A DNA stretch of 64,000 nt. Source: JAFMJV01 sp963800275 (GTDB taxonomy: Bacteria; Chloroflexota; Limnocylindria; Limnocylindrales; CSP1-4). The notes under the pieces were generated by a model. That model did no database searches, had not been told where the DNA came from, and saw nothing but the letters and a program-made list of their open reading frames with translations. Made by a program: the position numbers and the translations under genes. Of the stretch, positions 53,884 to 62,456 are shown piece by piece (the stretch's first letter is position 1; every line of letters starts with the position of its first letter). Location: the NCBI GenBank assembly GCA_963800275.1, contig CAWDAI010000001.1, positions 310,001-374,000 of the forward strand. The letters run 5' to 3'.

Positions 53884-55014
53884 CTACGGAATGGAGGTGA
53901 TGGCCTCCTCGACCCGGTCGCGCTCGCCGAGCGGGTCAGAGACCACCCAGATGGTGTCGTTCGAGGCGAAGATGTACTGCTTGGTGTCACCGTTGTCGAG
54001 CACGGTCACCGACTTGCCGCCGATCTCCTCCTCGCTGAAGGACGTGCCCTGCAGCTGGAGCGCGACCGGGTCGGCGTCGACCGCTTCGGGATCCTCTGGC
54101 GGACGCACGAGGAAGACGTCCTGCAGCAACCGCTGGGTCATCTCCTCGCCACCGGCGGGCAGGCGGTAGCCCTCGATCTGGATGCCGTCGGACGAAGCCT
54201 CCAAGCCCCACCAGGCGATGACGCCGATCATCTGCGCCGGGCTGATGCCGGTGTCCAGGTACAGCTCCAGGAGCCAGTCCTCCATGTCGTTGCCGAGGCG
54301 TGCACCGATGGTCGGCAGGAACAGCGGCTCGGTCGATTCGTAGAGGCCGATCCGGCGAGCGCCGTCGAGCGCGAGTGGCACGTCCGTGTAGAGGCGGTCG
54401 GCCGAGCTCAGCCCGATGGGGTCGGCGTCGGGCAGCTGGCCCAGCGCGTCCCACACGTAATCGGTGTCGCCCTGGATGAACCAGGCTGTGTCGTCCTTGA
54501 GATAGACCGTGCGCGGATAGACACCCGGCAGGTTCGCGTCGGTCACGCGCAGCGTCCACTTGGTGTCCAGCGGACGCATGACCAGTCCGGGCTCGGTGAC
54601 GTCTGGGACGACCACGTCGACCGCGTCACGGACCCAGGTCCGCGCGTCGGTGCCGGCGATCCGCATGGCCATGACCACGGCGGCCTCGCCCTCGGCCGGC
54701 TGGTACATGGCCGACTTGACGGTGAGGTCGTCGATCGTGGCGCCGGCACCCTCGAGGAGTGCCTGCATGCCCGACACGTAGGCCGCGTCCGCCTGGTCGG
54801 CGCCTTCGAACTGGGCCAGCCAGTCCGCTCCGCTGAAGGACTCGGGGGTGAGGACCTGTCCGCCCAGCATGACGGGGAACGCGACGCCGCTATCCTCCGC
54901 GGCCGCGGCCGGGCTCTCGGCGCCGGTCGCGGGGCTCTGGGAGGCGTCCTGCGCCATGGTCGGGAGCGCGAGCGTCAGCGTCGCCGCCAGCGCCAGCGTG
55001 ATCGAGTGCTTCAA
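53884..55014 (-). CDS. secreted protein of unknown function
   Basis: A 376-residue exported protein. The TTG start at 55014 follows a GGAGG with six-base spacing and begins directly with a signal peptide (LKHSITLALAATLTLALPTMAQD). The mature part opens with a Ser/Pro/Ala-rich linker, then an alpha/beta region with two similar halves (AMYQPAEGEAAVVMAMRI... and a later IQIEGYRLPAGGEEMTQRLLQDVFL). The repeat suggests a duplicated domain. No catalytic motif is visible. It lies downstream of the M23 peptidase gene on the same strand with a 98-base gap, so a cell-envelope role is possible. Confidence 0.65.
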   Translation of the reverse strand: MKHSITLALAATLTLALPTMAQDASQSPATGAESPAAAAEDSGVAFPVMLGGQVLTPESFSGADWLAQFEGADQADAAYVSGMQALLEGAGATIDDLTVKSAMYQPAEGEAAVVMAMRIAGTDARTWVRDAVDVVVPDVTEPGLVMRPLDTKWTLRVTDANLPGVYPRTVYLKDDTAWFIQGDTDYVWDALGQLPDADPIGLSSADRLYTDVPLALDGARRIGLYESTEPLFLPTIGARLGNDMEDWLLELYLDTGISPAQMIGVIAWWGLEASSDGIQIEGYRLPAGGEEMTQRLLQDVFLVRPPEDPEAVDADPVALQLQGTSFSEEEIGGKSVTVLDNGDTKQYIFASNDTIWVVSDPLGERDRVEEAITSIP

Positions 55015-55112
55015 GGTGACCTCCAGGCGGCCGGTCCGATGGGCGGAGCGGCGATCGATGGCGTCAGCGTACAGCCGACGGTGACAACGTGGGCGGGCGG
55101 GGGCGTGAGCAG

Positions 55113-56414
55113 TCAGTTCGTCGCGATCTGGGTCCCGCGGTAGGGCAAGGGGGCGTCCGGCGGCCCGTCGAGAGCCGCGGCCGCGAAGAGCCCGCTCGGA
55201 TCGCACTGGACGGCGCCGGACCGGGGATCGGTGGCCCCGTCTTCGTCGCAGGTCGCGACCTTGACCTTCTTGGCGAAGGGGAAGGGCGTGGCCGGCGGTG
55301 GGGTCTTCTTGGGCTTCCTGGGCTTGGGCGTGGCCCTGGCCTCTCGCCGCAACTCAGCCAGGCCGGCCTTGGTCGAGGTCTTGTCCACCTGCACCACGCC
55401 GGCCGGCAGCACGCTGACCGGGTCGATGTCACGGCCGTCGCGCAGGATCTCGAAGTGCAGGTGGGTACCGGTGCTCTTGCCGGTGCTGCCCATCTTGCCG
55501 ATGATCTGGCCGGTGTAGACGACATCCCCGGCCTTGACCAGGTCGGTGGGGATGAGGTGGCCGTAGCGTGAGACGTAGCCGTCGGCGTGCACCACATCGA
55601 TGATGTAGGCGCGCCCTTCCTGGTCGTACGGGTTCCAGCCGATGTAGGAAACGACCCCGGCCGCCACCGCTCGGATCGGCGTGCCGTAGCCGTCGACCAC
55701 GTCGATGCCGTCGTGGAAGTGCCGGCACTTGCCGCGGCTCGGGTTGTAGATCACGCCGGTGCAGCCGTAGACCTGGGAGATGCGGCCGGTGGTGGGCCAC
55801 GAGTAGGTGCCGCCCTCGGCGAGGCTGACGGTGGCCTGCTCCTGGATCTTGATGGCGGCCAGCGCCCGCATCTGCGAGATATAGGCAGAAAGCGAGGCCT
55901 CGGCCGCCTCGCGACGACCGATGAATGCGCCGCGCTGGCGCACGATGTTCTGGACCTGCGACCTCTTGCCCCAGAGCTGGCGCACGGCCGCCTGTTGGGC
56001 CCTGGCCGCAGCCTCCCGGCTGCGCTCGGCCTGGCGGATGTCGGCCTGGATGTTGCGCAACCGCTCCTTGGCCGCGACGGGCGGGGTCGAGGCGCGCGCG
56101 AAATTCGCCTGTACCTCGGCCAGGCGGTCTCGCCGTGTCTGCAGGATGGCCTTGGCGTTGGCCAGCCTCGCCTTGCGCTCGCTGACCGCTCGATTCAACG
56201 GCTTGAGCTGCTTCTTGGTGGCCTTGTGCTGGGCATCGATGCGTTCGATGGCCGCGTCCTGCGCGCGCATGATGGACTCGGCGGAGCGCTGCGCCGCGCG
56301 CACGGCAGCGATGCGATCGCCGATGTCGACCGCGGCGGCCGGGCCCGTGCTCACGACCATCGAGGCCGACGCGAGCACGACGGCACAGAGCACGATCGCA
56401 AGCCGGCTGGACAT
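55113..56414 (-). CDS. secreted M23-family peptidase with coiled-coil (EnvC/PcsB-like)
   Basis: Likely a cell-wall endopeptidase or amidase activator acting outside the membrane. It has a signal peptide (about 1-28, SSRLAIVLCAVVLASASMVVS). A long coiled coil runs from about 35 to 190 (ERKARLANAKAILQTRRDRLAEVQ, EAAARAQQAAVRQLW). The M23 domain has HFHDGIDVV, RYGHL and the zinc motif THLHFEI (H-x-H). The first zinc ligands (H-x4-D form) are present in HFHDGID, so it may be active. The C-terminal tail is Pro/Lys-rich. I chose ATG 56414 since the signal peptide begins there. Length 433. Confidence 0.85.
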   Translation of the reverse strand: MSSRLAIVLCAVVLASASMVVSTGPAAAVDIGDRIAAVRAAQRSAESIMRAQDAAIERIDAQHKATKKQLKPLNRAVSERKARLANAKAILQTRRDRLAEVQANFARASTPPVAAKERLRNIQADIRQAERSREAAARAQQAAVRQLWGKRSQVQNIVRQRGAFIGRREAAEASLSAYISQMRALAAIKIQEQATVSLAEGGTYSWPTTGRISQVYGCTGVIYNPSRGKCRHFHDGIDVVDGYGTPIRAVAAGVVSYIGWNPYDQEGRAYIIDVVHADGYVSRYGHLIPTDLVKAGDVVYTGQIIGKMGSTGKSTGTHLHFEILRDGRDIDPVSVLPAGVVQVDKTSTKAGLAELRREARATPKPRKPKKTPPPATPFPFAKKVKVATCDEDGATDPRSGAVQCDPSGLFAAAALDGPPDAPLPYRGTQIATN

Positions 56415-56593
56415 CGGGTTCCATGCGGCTGGGCTGGCCAGGGGCACTCGTCTCCGCTCCACGTTCACATCGCCGGGACGGCCACCGCCCATGGGCGTCG
56501 GCGGGCGTGCGGACCCGTCCCAGAGCCTGAATGGTAGGGCCCACGCCGGACTTGTGGACTACTCGTAAGTACAGCGCGACCAGTACCGATGGG

Positions 56594-56923
56594 CTATCCC
56601 ACGAGCGATGGGGGCAGCAGGACCTCCAGCAGCCACACGCTGCCCATGCCTGTCACCAACGTCCAGCCGAACGAACGCGTGCGCCAGGCCACGACCGCCG
56701 CAATGGCCGCGGCCGGATACCAGGCGTCGAAGCCCCGCCAGGCGCCGTGGTCGAGGAAGAGCGTCTGGGCGACCAGGCCGGCGAGGACCGCTGGAGCCAC
56801 CAGGCCGAGGGCCTGCTCCAGGCGAGGCGGGATGACGACGTGCGCGAGGATGCTGACCATGGAGGCACGCATGGCGTAGGTGCCGAGGGCCACGATGGCT
56901 ACGATCAGGACCTGCTCACCCAT
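56594..56923 (-). CDS. azlD: AzlD-type branched-chain amino acid exporter subunit
   Basis: A 109-residue membrane protein with three to four hydrophobic helices (VLIVAIVALGTYAMRAS, VAPAVLAGLVAQTLF, YPAAAIAAVVAWRTRSFGWTLVTGMGSVWLL). This is the typical size and form of AzlD. It overlaps the AzlC start region by eight bases at its own start, so the two subunits are translationally coupled. The pair exports branched-chain amino acids or analogues. It is the last gene of a three-gene minus-strand set. Confidence 0.88.
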   Translation of the reverse strand: MGEQVLIVAIVALGTYAMRASMVSILAHVVIPPRLEQALGLVAPAVLAGLVAQTLFLDHGAWRGFDAWYPAAAIAAVVAWRTRSFGWTLVTGMGSVWLLEVLLPPSLVG

Positions 56924-57719
56924 GCCGCGAACCCTGGTACGCCTGGTCGGGGACCACACCTCCGGCGGGCTCGATGCCCTCGGCCAGCTCGAGCGGATCA
57001 GGCGGAGGTGAGCCGGCCTTGGCCAGCAGCCCGAAGGCGATACCGGTGGCCGCCCCGATGAGCAGGCCCGAGTTGAGCGGCGCATCGCGCGCGATGAGCG
57101 TGACCGAGAAGCCGACCGCGGCCGCCACGAGCGAAGCTCGATCACGGACCGAGGGCACTGCCAGGGCCACGAACATCAGCGGCGCCGCGAAGCCGACCTG
57201 GAACTCCGGCGGGATGGCGGTGCCGATGACGACACCCACGATCGTCCCCGCCCACCAGGCCAGCGCGAAGCTGACCGCCGCGCCCGCGAGGTAGGCCAGC
57301 CGTCTTCGGGGCCGCCGCTCGCCGCGGTCGTAGAGCAGCGAGGTGACGGTGGCCTGGTCGGTCAGGAAATGGGCCAGGAACAGGCGCCAGCGGCGCGGGA
57401 ACTCGGAGAACGACGGGGCCATGGCCCCCGAGTACATGACGAAGCGGGCGTTGATGATGAGCGCCGTGCCCACGATCACGAACCAGGGTGCGCCCTGCCC
57501 GAGCAGGTCGACCATGGCCAGCTGGGCCGCGCCCGCGAGCACGATGACGGAGGCGACGATGCCGAGCGGATCGTTCATGGGGCCTTCCGTCACGATCACG
57601 CCGTAGGCCATGCCGAAGGGAAAGACGCCGATCGACAGGGGCAGGATGGCGCGCGCTCCGGCCAGGACCGTGGCGCGGTCGAGCCAGCTATCGTCCCCGG
57701 CGCGAGAGCTGAGCTGCAC
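56916..57719 (-). CDS. azlC: AzlC-type branched-chain amino acid exporter subunit
   Basis: A 267-residue membrane protein. The N-terminal AzlC signature is AILPLSIGVFPFGMAYGVIV, followed by AGAAQLAMVDLLGQGAPWFVIVGTALIINARFVMYSGAMAP, with the conserved N-A-R and a D-Q loop (AHFLTDQATVT). Four or more further helices follow. GTG start, five bases after the small hypothetical gene. It partners AzlD, which overlaps its 3' end. Confidence 0.9.
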   Translation of the reverse strand: MQLSSRAGDDSWLDRATVLAGARAILPLSIGVFPFGMAYGVIVTEGPMNDPLGIVASVIVLAGAAQLAMVDLLGQGAPWFVIVGTALIINARFVMYSGAMAPSFSEFPRRWRLFLAHFLTDQATVTSLLYDRGERRPRRRLAYLAGAAVSFALAWWAGTIVGVVIGTAIPPEFQVGFAAPLMFVALAVPSVRDRASLVAAAVGFSVTLIARDAPLNSGLLIGAATGIAFGLLAKAGSPPPDPLELAEGIEPAGGVVPDQAYQGSRHG

Positions 57720-57724
57720 CTGGC

Positions 57725-58051
57725 TCAGTGGACCAGGCGCGGTCCCATGTCGAGCGGGTGCTCGGGCAGGTCCCCCTCGAGGTCGTGGCCGATCCGGTCG
57801 GCGGTACGGTGGATGGCCTCGTCGATCTCGAGGAACTCAGCCAGTCCGCCAAAGCTGGCGTGCCAGTCGAGCAGCTCGTGGAAGGCCTCGTGGATGACCG
57901 CGTCGCGGAGGCCCGCCACTTGCAGCTCCGCCAGCACCTGCTCGTCCACGCCCTCCCCGGTCAGGACCATGGAGATGGCCGAATCGAGTGGCTCGCCCTG
58001 GTCGAGGCGGCGGATGATCTCGCGGGCCAGCTCGCTCACCGTGCGGGCCAT
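57725..58051 (-). CDS. small conserved-looking hypothetical protein
   Basis: A 108-residue soluble, acidic, helical protein starting MARTVSELAREIIRRLDQGEPL, after a good GGAGGTG site. It has EAFHELLDWHASFGGLAEFLEIDEAIHRTADRI in the middle, with His and Asp/Glu residues that could bind a metal, but no motif I can name. It lies five bases before azlC on the same strand and is probably co-transcribed. Function unknown. Confidence 0.6.
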   Translation of the reverse strand: MARTVSELAREIIRRLDQGEPLDSAISMVLTGEGVDEQVLAELQVAGLRDAVIHEAFHELLDWHASFGGLAEFLEIDEAIHRTADRIGHDLEGDLPEHPLDMGPRLVH

Positions 58052-58141
58052 GGGCCACCTCCATCCCTGCTCCCGCGGGGGCACGACCGTCGTGCGCGTC
58101 CCGTCGGGCCCCAAGCGTAGACCACCGGCCGGGCGGCGCGG

Positions 58142-59047
58142 TCAGCCGGCTGCACCGTCAGCCTCGTCGGTCGTCACCCCGGCCTCCTCGTCACGGCAGC
58201 GGGTATCGATCGTCTGCGGGCCGCCGTGTGCGATCTCGGCCACGGTGAAGCGCCCGGCGTGCTCCGCATGGGGATCGTGGATGAGGATGCCGAAGGTCTC
58301 CATCAGCCGGTCGGGCGTGAGCACCTCGCTGCCCGGGCCGAGCGCGACGACGCGTCGGGCGAGGAGCAGGACCTGGTCGTACTCCACGGCCTCCGCGATG
58401 TCGTGCGTGGCCGTGACGATGGCCGCACCGCGCGCCAGCTCCGCGGCGAAGGCATCGAGGTACAGCTCGCGCCCGCCGGCATCGATGCCGGCGGTGGGCT
58501 CGTCCACCACGATGAGGTCGGCCTCTCGCGCGAGCACCTGCGCGAGGTAGACCCGCTGCAGCTGGCCGCCGGAGAGGCTGCGCATGGGCTCGCGCGCCAG
58601 GCCGGCGACGCCCATGCGCGCCATGCCCTCCTCCACCAGCTGGTGATCGCGGGGGCCCAGACGCCCGAGCAGTCCCAGCGTGGGATAGCGAGCCATGCGC
58701 ACCACGTCGATGACGCGGATGGGCAGGATGTAGCCGGAGGCGTGGAACTGCGCGTGGTAGGCGATCCGGCGCGGTGCCTTGCCCGGATCGGCGCCCAGCA
58801 CCGCCAGCGAGCCGCGCACCGGTCGCAGCAGGCCCACGAGCGTGCGGATGAGCGTCGACTTGCCCGAGCCGTTGGTGCCCACCAGGGCCAGCGAGCCGCC
58901 CGCGCCGAGCTGCAGGTCGATGCCGCTGACCACCGGGTCCTGGCCATAGCCCACGGCGAGGTCCCGGGCCTCGATGGCGGGCCCGGTGGCGGCCACCTCG
59001 CCGGACCGGGCGCTGGCGACTCCAGCGAGCGAGAGGCGTGCGGTCAC
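58142..59047 (-). CDS. znuC: zinc/manganese ABC importer ATP-binding protein
   Basis: The cytoplasmic ATPase of a metal importer of the ZnuABC/MntABC type, 301 residues. It has Walker A GTNGSGKST (57-65), the signature LSGGQLQR, Walker B LIVVDEPTAG and the H-loop TATHD. The tail is acidic. GTG start overlapping the permease stop by four bases. It forms an operon with the permease and binding protein upstream. Zinc is inferred because the binding protein has a His/Asp-rich loop; manganese cannot be excluded. Confidence 0.9.
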   Translation of the reverse strand: MTARLSLAGVASARSGEVAATGPAIEARDLAVGYGQDPVVSGIDLQLGAGGSLALVGTNGSGKSTLIRTLVGLLRPVRGSLAVLGADPGKAPRRIAYHAQFHASGYILPIRVIDVVRMARYPTLGLLGRLGPRDHQLVEEGMARMGVAGLAREPMRSLSGGQLQRVYLAQVLAREADLIVVDEPTAGIDAGGRELYLDAFAAELARGAAIVTATHDIAEAVEYDQVLLLARRVVALGPGSEVLTPDRLMETFGILIHDPHAEHAGRFTVAEIAHGGPQTIDTRCRDEEAGVTTDEADGAAG

Positions 59048-59907
59048 GAAAGGGTCTCCCCGCGACTGTCGATGGTGACCACGTGTCGGCTCGCGTCGCG
59101 CAAGTTGGAGAGGGCGAAGATGACGAAGAAGGCGCTGACCGCCACGAGCACGATGGTGGCACCGGCGGCGACGTCGAACCAGTACGAGATGAGCAGGCCG
59201 ACGTAGGTGCTGGCCGAGCCGATGATCGCGGCGATGACCATCATCGAGCCGATGCGGTGCGCCAGCAGGGCCCCTGCGGCCGCCGGCGCGAGGAGCATGC
59301 CGAAGACGAGCAGCGTGCCCACCGTCTGGAACGCGACCACGACCGTCAAGGCGACGAGCAGCAGCATCAGCACGTGGTAGCGGCGTGCCGGGAAGCCGGC
59401 CACGTCAGCCTGCTCGGGATCGAAGCTGAGCAGGAGGAATGGGCGCGCCGCCAGCACCGACACGGCCAGGACCACGACGGTGGCCCCGGCCATGACCAGC
59501 ACCTGTTGCCAGCTGGTACCGAGGATCTGTCCGAAGAGGATGGCGATGAGGTCCCCGGCGAAGGCATCGCTGTAGCTGATCATGACCACGCCCAGTGCCA
59601 GCATGGCCACGAAGAGCAGGCCGATGGCGGTGTCCGAAGAGAGCCGCGAGCGGCGGGTCACGAGCGAGACCCCGCCGATCATGACGACCGCGCCGACCGC
59701 CGCGCCGAGCATGCCCGGCAGGCCCAGCAGGATGGCGGCGGCGATGCCGGGCAGGACCCCGTGGGCGAGGGCATCACCGATGAAGGCCAGCCCGCGGAGC
59801 ACGACGAACGTGCCCACTGCGGCGCAGGCGATCGAGACCAGCACGCCCGCCAGCAGGGCGCGGGTCATGAACCCGTTATCGAGGAATGGATCGAGCAGGA
59901 ACTCCAC
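59044..59907 (-). CDS. znuB: zinc/manganese ABC importer permease
   Basis: A 287-residue membrane protein of the ABC-3 family with eight to nine helices. The family segment VLRGLAFIGDALAHGVLPGIA is near residues 37-57, and the late FGMLLAPAAAGALLAHRIGSMM is typical. GTG start. It lies between the binding-protein gene (69-base gap) and the ATPase (four-base overlap). Confidence 0.92.
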   Translation of the reverse strand: MEFLLDPFLDNGFMTRALLAGVLVSIACAAVGTFVVLRGLAFIGDALAHGVLPGIAAAILLGLPGMLGAAVGAVVMIGGVSLVTRRSRLSSDTAIGLLFVAMLALGVVMISYSDAFAGDLIAILFGQILGTSWQQVLVMAGATVVVLAVSVLAARPFLLLSFDPEQADVAGFPARRYHVLMLLLVALTVVVAFQTVGTLLVFGMLLAPAAAGALLAHRIGSMMVIAAIIGSASTYVGLLISYWFDVAAGATIVLVAVSAFFVIFALSNLRDASRHVVTIDSRGETLS

Positions 59908-59976
59908 GTGCTCTCCCAGGGGATGACCGAGGCCGGGCCGGCCGCGGTCGTGTCAGCCGAGCATAGCAAGCGCGGG

Positions 59977-60942
59977 TCAGCCCCCGAGAGCCCCGGCCAC
60001 GGTGGTGGCGATGCCCAGGATGAGGTCCTGGTAGGTGCCGCCGTCGGGCAGCTGGGACAGGGACAGAGGTACCAGCACGGCACCGCTGTCCTCGGCCACG
60101 GCCTCCACCACGGAGGTCGGCGTGCCGACCTCCGTGAAGACCGCGGGCACACGGTAGTGTCGGATCTCGTCGATCAGTCGCGCCAGCTCGCGGGCGGTGG
60201 GTTCGCCGCTCGTGGAGAGGCTGGGGATGACAGTACCGATCTGCTCGAACCCATAGCGGTCAGCGAAGTAGCCGAGCGAGCGGTGCCCCGTGACCAGCTT
60301 GCGATCGGCAGCCGGCAAGACCGAGAGGATCTCGACCGCTTGTGCATCCACCGCCTCGAGGTCGGCAGCCAGCGAGGCGGCTCGGTCGCCGGTCGTGATG
60401 CCAGCGACATCGAGGGCCGGGCCCAGCGCCAGGACCACCTCGCGCATGGCCAGTGGATCGGTCCAGAAGTGCGGGTCCCGGGCCCCGTGGTCGACTCCCT
60501 CGGCGTGGTCGTCGTCCCCGGGGTCTTCGCCCCCCTCAGAGGCCCGAAGGGTGACGTGGTCGGCGGCCTGGAACCAGGTCACGCCTTCGGTCTCCGCGTT
60601 CTGCAGGATCGGCAGCAGGGCCTGCTCCAGGTCGAGCCCGTTGGAGACGATGACGTCCGCCGCCATGAGCCGCTCGGCGTCACGCGCGGATGGCTCGTAG
60701 CCGTGGGGGTCGGCGCCGCTGGGCATGATGACCGTCACCTCGCCGGCGTCGCCGACCAGTTGTTCCACGACCGAGCCCAGGACCTCGGTCGTGGCCACCA
60801 CCGACGCGGCCTCGTCCGGCGGGTCCTGCGCGGTCGCGGCCGCACCACCGAGCGTGACGAGCGCCAGCGAGAGGGCCACCGAGCCGAGGGTCGTGGCCGC
60901 GCGAGCAGCGGTGGCGGAACGGTGCGGAAGGCTCCGGCTCAT
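59977..60942 (-). CDS. znuA: zinc/manganese ABC importer solute-binding protein
   Basis: A cluster A-1 metal-binding protein, 321 residues, exported (signal peptide to about 38, ATAQD). Metal ligands are readable as His80 in SGADPHGYEPS, His in DPHFWTDP, His in TGHRSLGYF, and an acidic residue near the C terminus. Between the first two is an acidic, His-containing loop (EDPGDDDHAEGVDHG), which is more common in zinc than in manganese binders. AGGAG precedes the ATG. A 23-bp palindrome 41 bases upstream is the likely metal-control site. Confidence 0.92.
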   Translation of the reverse strand: MSRSLPHRSATAARAATTLGSVALSLALVTLGGAAATAQDPPDEAASVVATTEVLGSVVEQLVGDAGEVTVIMPSGADPHGYEPSARDAERLMAADVIVSNGLDLEQALLPILQNAETEGVTWFQAADHVTLRASEGGEDPGDDDHAEGVDHGARDPHFWTDPLAMREVVLALGPALDVAGITTGDRAASLAADLEAVDAQAVEILSVLPAADRKLVTGHRSLGYFADRYGFEQIGTVIPSLSTSGEPTARELARLIDEIRHYRVPAVFTEVGTPTSVVEAVAEDSGAVLVPLSLSQLPDGGTYQDLILGIATTVAGALGG

Positions 60943-60982
60943 ACGGGCTCCTGATGGGGAGAGGTGCTAGGCTTATCCGGCT

Positions 60983-61005
60983 GTATTGATACCGTGTCTC
61001 AATAC
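60983..61005. promoter_or_regulatory. 23-bp palindrome between the metal importer and the Sco1 gene
   Basis: GTATTGATAC (60983-60992), CGT, then GTCTCAATAC (60996-61005). The arms match in nine of ten positions. It lies in the divergent gap, 41 bases from the znuA start and 63 from the sco start. Place and form fit a metalloregulator operator, but it does not match the standard Zur, MntR or DtxR boxes I know. Confidence 0.65.
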
Positions 61006-61067
61006 TATCGAGAGCTCGCAGCGGCTGCAACCCGAGCGCGCGGGCCGTTGTACGCTCGCTGACGGAG

Positions 61068-61718
61068 ATGAACATGCACATCCGCTCCCTTGCGACCACG
61101 GCCCTGACCATGGCCCTCGGTGCCGCCGCCGTCACGGCCACCGAACCGACCCTCACCCCATCGGCGAGCCCCTCGCCCGACGCTCCTTCCGGCGCACCCG
61201 TGGCCGCCGCCGCGAATGTCCCGACCCCGGTCGGCTCGCCCGTCCCGGCTCCGCCCCTGGAGGGTCTCGTCCGGCCCGACGGCAGCGCCTTCGACCTGGC
61301 CGAGCTGCGCGGACACGACGTGCTCGTGTACTTCGGTTACACCCATTGTCCGGATGTCTGCCCGCAGACCCTGGCCGAGGTCTACGACGTCTTCGCGGCC
61401 CGGCCGGGCACACGCGCGCTCTTCGTCACGGTCGACCCGGAGCGTGACACGCCCGAGTTCCTCGCCGAGTGGACCGCGTACCTGCCCGACGAACTGGTGG
61501 CGGTGACCGGCAGCCCGAGCGCGATCCGCCGGGCGGCCGATGCCTACGGCGTTCGCTACGCCCGCGTGGACTCGACCTCGTCGGCGGGCTACGCCATGTC
61601 CCACACCGCCGATCTCTACCTCATCGACGCCGAGGGCCGGTACCGGTTGGCCTATCCCTTCGGTACCCCGGCAGCGGAGATCGTGGCCGACCTCGAGCAG
61701 CTCGACGACGTGGGCTGA
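61068..61718 (+). CDS. Sco1/SenC-family copper chaperone
   Basis: Delivers copper to the CuA centre of cytochrome c oxidase or acts as a thiol reductant outside the membrane. A signal/anchor (about 1-24) and a Pro/Ala/Ser linker precede a thioredoxin-like domain. Copper ligands are Cys94 and Cys98 in THCPDVCPQT and His179 in AMSHTADLYLID. The DPERDTPEFL loop is standard. Length 216. The ATG at 61068 follows a GGAG that lies close to it; ATG 61074 is possible. It is the first of three co-directed oxidase-assembly genes. Confidence 0.92.
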   Translation: MNMHIRSLATTALTMALGAAAVTATEPTLTPSASPSPDAPSGAPVAAAANVPTPVGSPVPAPPLEGLVRPDGSAFDLAELRGHDVLVYFGYTHCPDVCPQTLAEVYDVFAARPGTRALFVTVDPERDTPEFLAEWTAYLPDELVAVTGSPSAIRRAADAYGVRYARVDSTSSAGYAMSHTADLYLIDAEGRYRLAYPFGTPAAEIVADLEQLDDVG

Positions 61719-61738
61719 CCAAGACAGAAGGTGAACCG

Positions 61739-62371
61739 ATGACCCGCACGCTGTTCCTCTCAGCCGGCAGCCTGGTGCTGGCACTGGGCCTGGCCGTCGC
61801 CCCGGCCGTGGCACAAACCGATGAGTCCTCGTCTGACCCGCTGGCCAGTCCCGGTCCGGCCGCTGCCTCGATGACCCCGCACCTGGCCTCGATGGGACCG
61901 GGCCTCACCGTCTCGGGCGCCTGGGCCCGCCAGTCGCCGTTGGTCGAGCTGGCCGGCGCGGCCTACCTGGTGGTCCACAACGGGAGTGACACCGACGATG
62001 CCATCGTCGCGGCCGACAGCCCGGTCGCGGGGGCGGTCGAGCTGCACCTGTCCTCCATGGACGACGAGGGCATGATGTCGATGAACCAGGTCAGGGAGAT
62101 CCCCGTGCCGGCGCACGGCGAGGTGAGCCTCGAGCCGGGGAGCTACCACATCATGCTCATCGGCCTGACCGAGCCGCTGCTGGCCGATGACGCCTTCGAG
62201 CTGACCCTGGAGTTCCGGGCGGCCCAGCCACAGACGATCACCGTGCCGGTCCTCGCGAGCAGCCCCATGGACATGGAGCACCCGTCCGTGGACCCCGAGC
62301 CCAGCATCGCCGCCGCCGATGAGATGGCTGGTGATGAGGTGGCCGGCGATGGCGGCACGATCGACGACTGA
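61739..62371 (+). CDS. PCu(A)C-type periplasmic copper chaperone
   Basis: Binds Cu(I) outside the membrane and supplies Sco or CuA. It has a signal peptide (1-26) and a cupredoxin-like domain with ISGAWAR-type start (VSGAWARQSPL). The copper motif begins ELHLSSMDDEGMMSMNQV and ends YHIML, which is the H...M...M...HxM pattern of the family. The C-terminal tail is Met/Asp/Glu-rich and may add weak metal sites. Length 210. It lies 20 bases after the Sco gene, so the two are co-transcribed. Confidence 0.9.
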   Translation: MTRTLFLSAGSLVLALGLAVAPAVAQTDESSSDPLASPGPAAASMTPHLASMGPGLTVSGAWARQSPLVELAGAAYLVVHNGSDTDDAIVAADSPVAGAVELHLSSMDDEGMMSMNQVREIPVPAHGEVSLEPGSYHIMLIGLTEPLLADDAFELTLEFRAAQPQTITVPVLASSPMDMEHPSVDPEPSIAAADEMAGDEVAGDGGTIDD

Positions 62372-62456
62372 AGAGCCCGAGGCCGACCTTCGCGTAGCGG
62401 CCCATTCCGGAGCCCTCATCTATGCTGGCGGAGTCGTCACCAGCCCGAGGAACATC

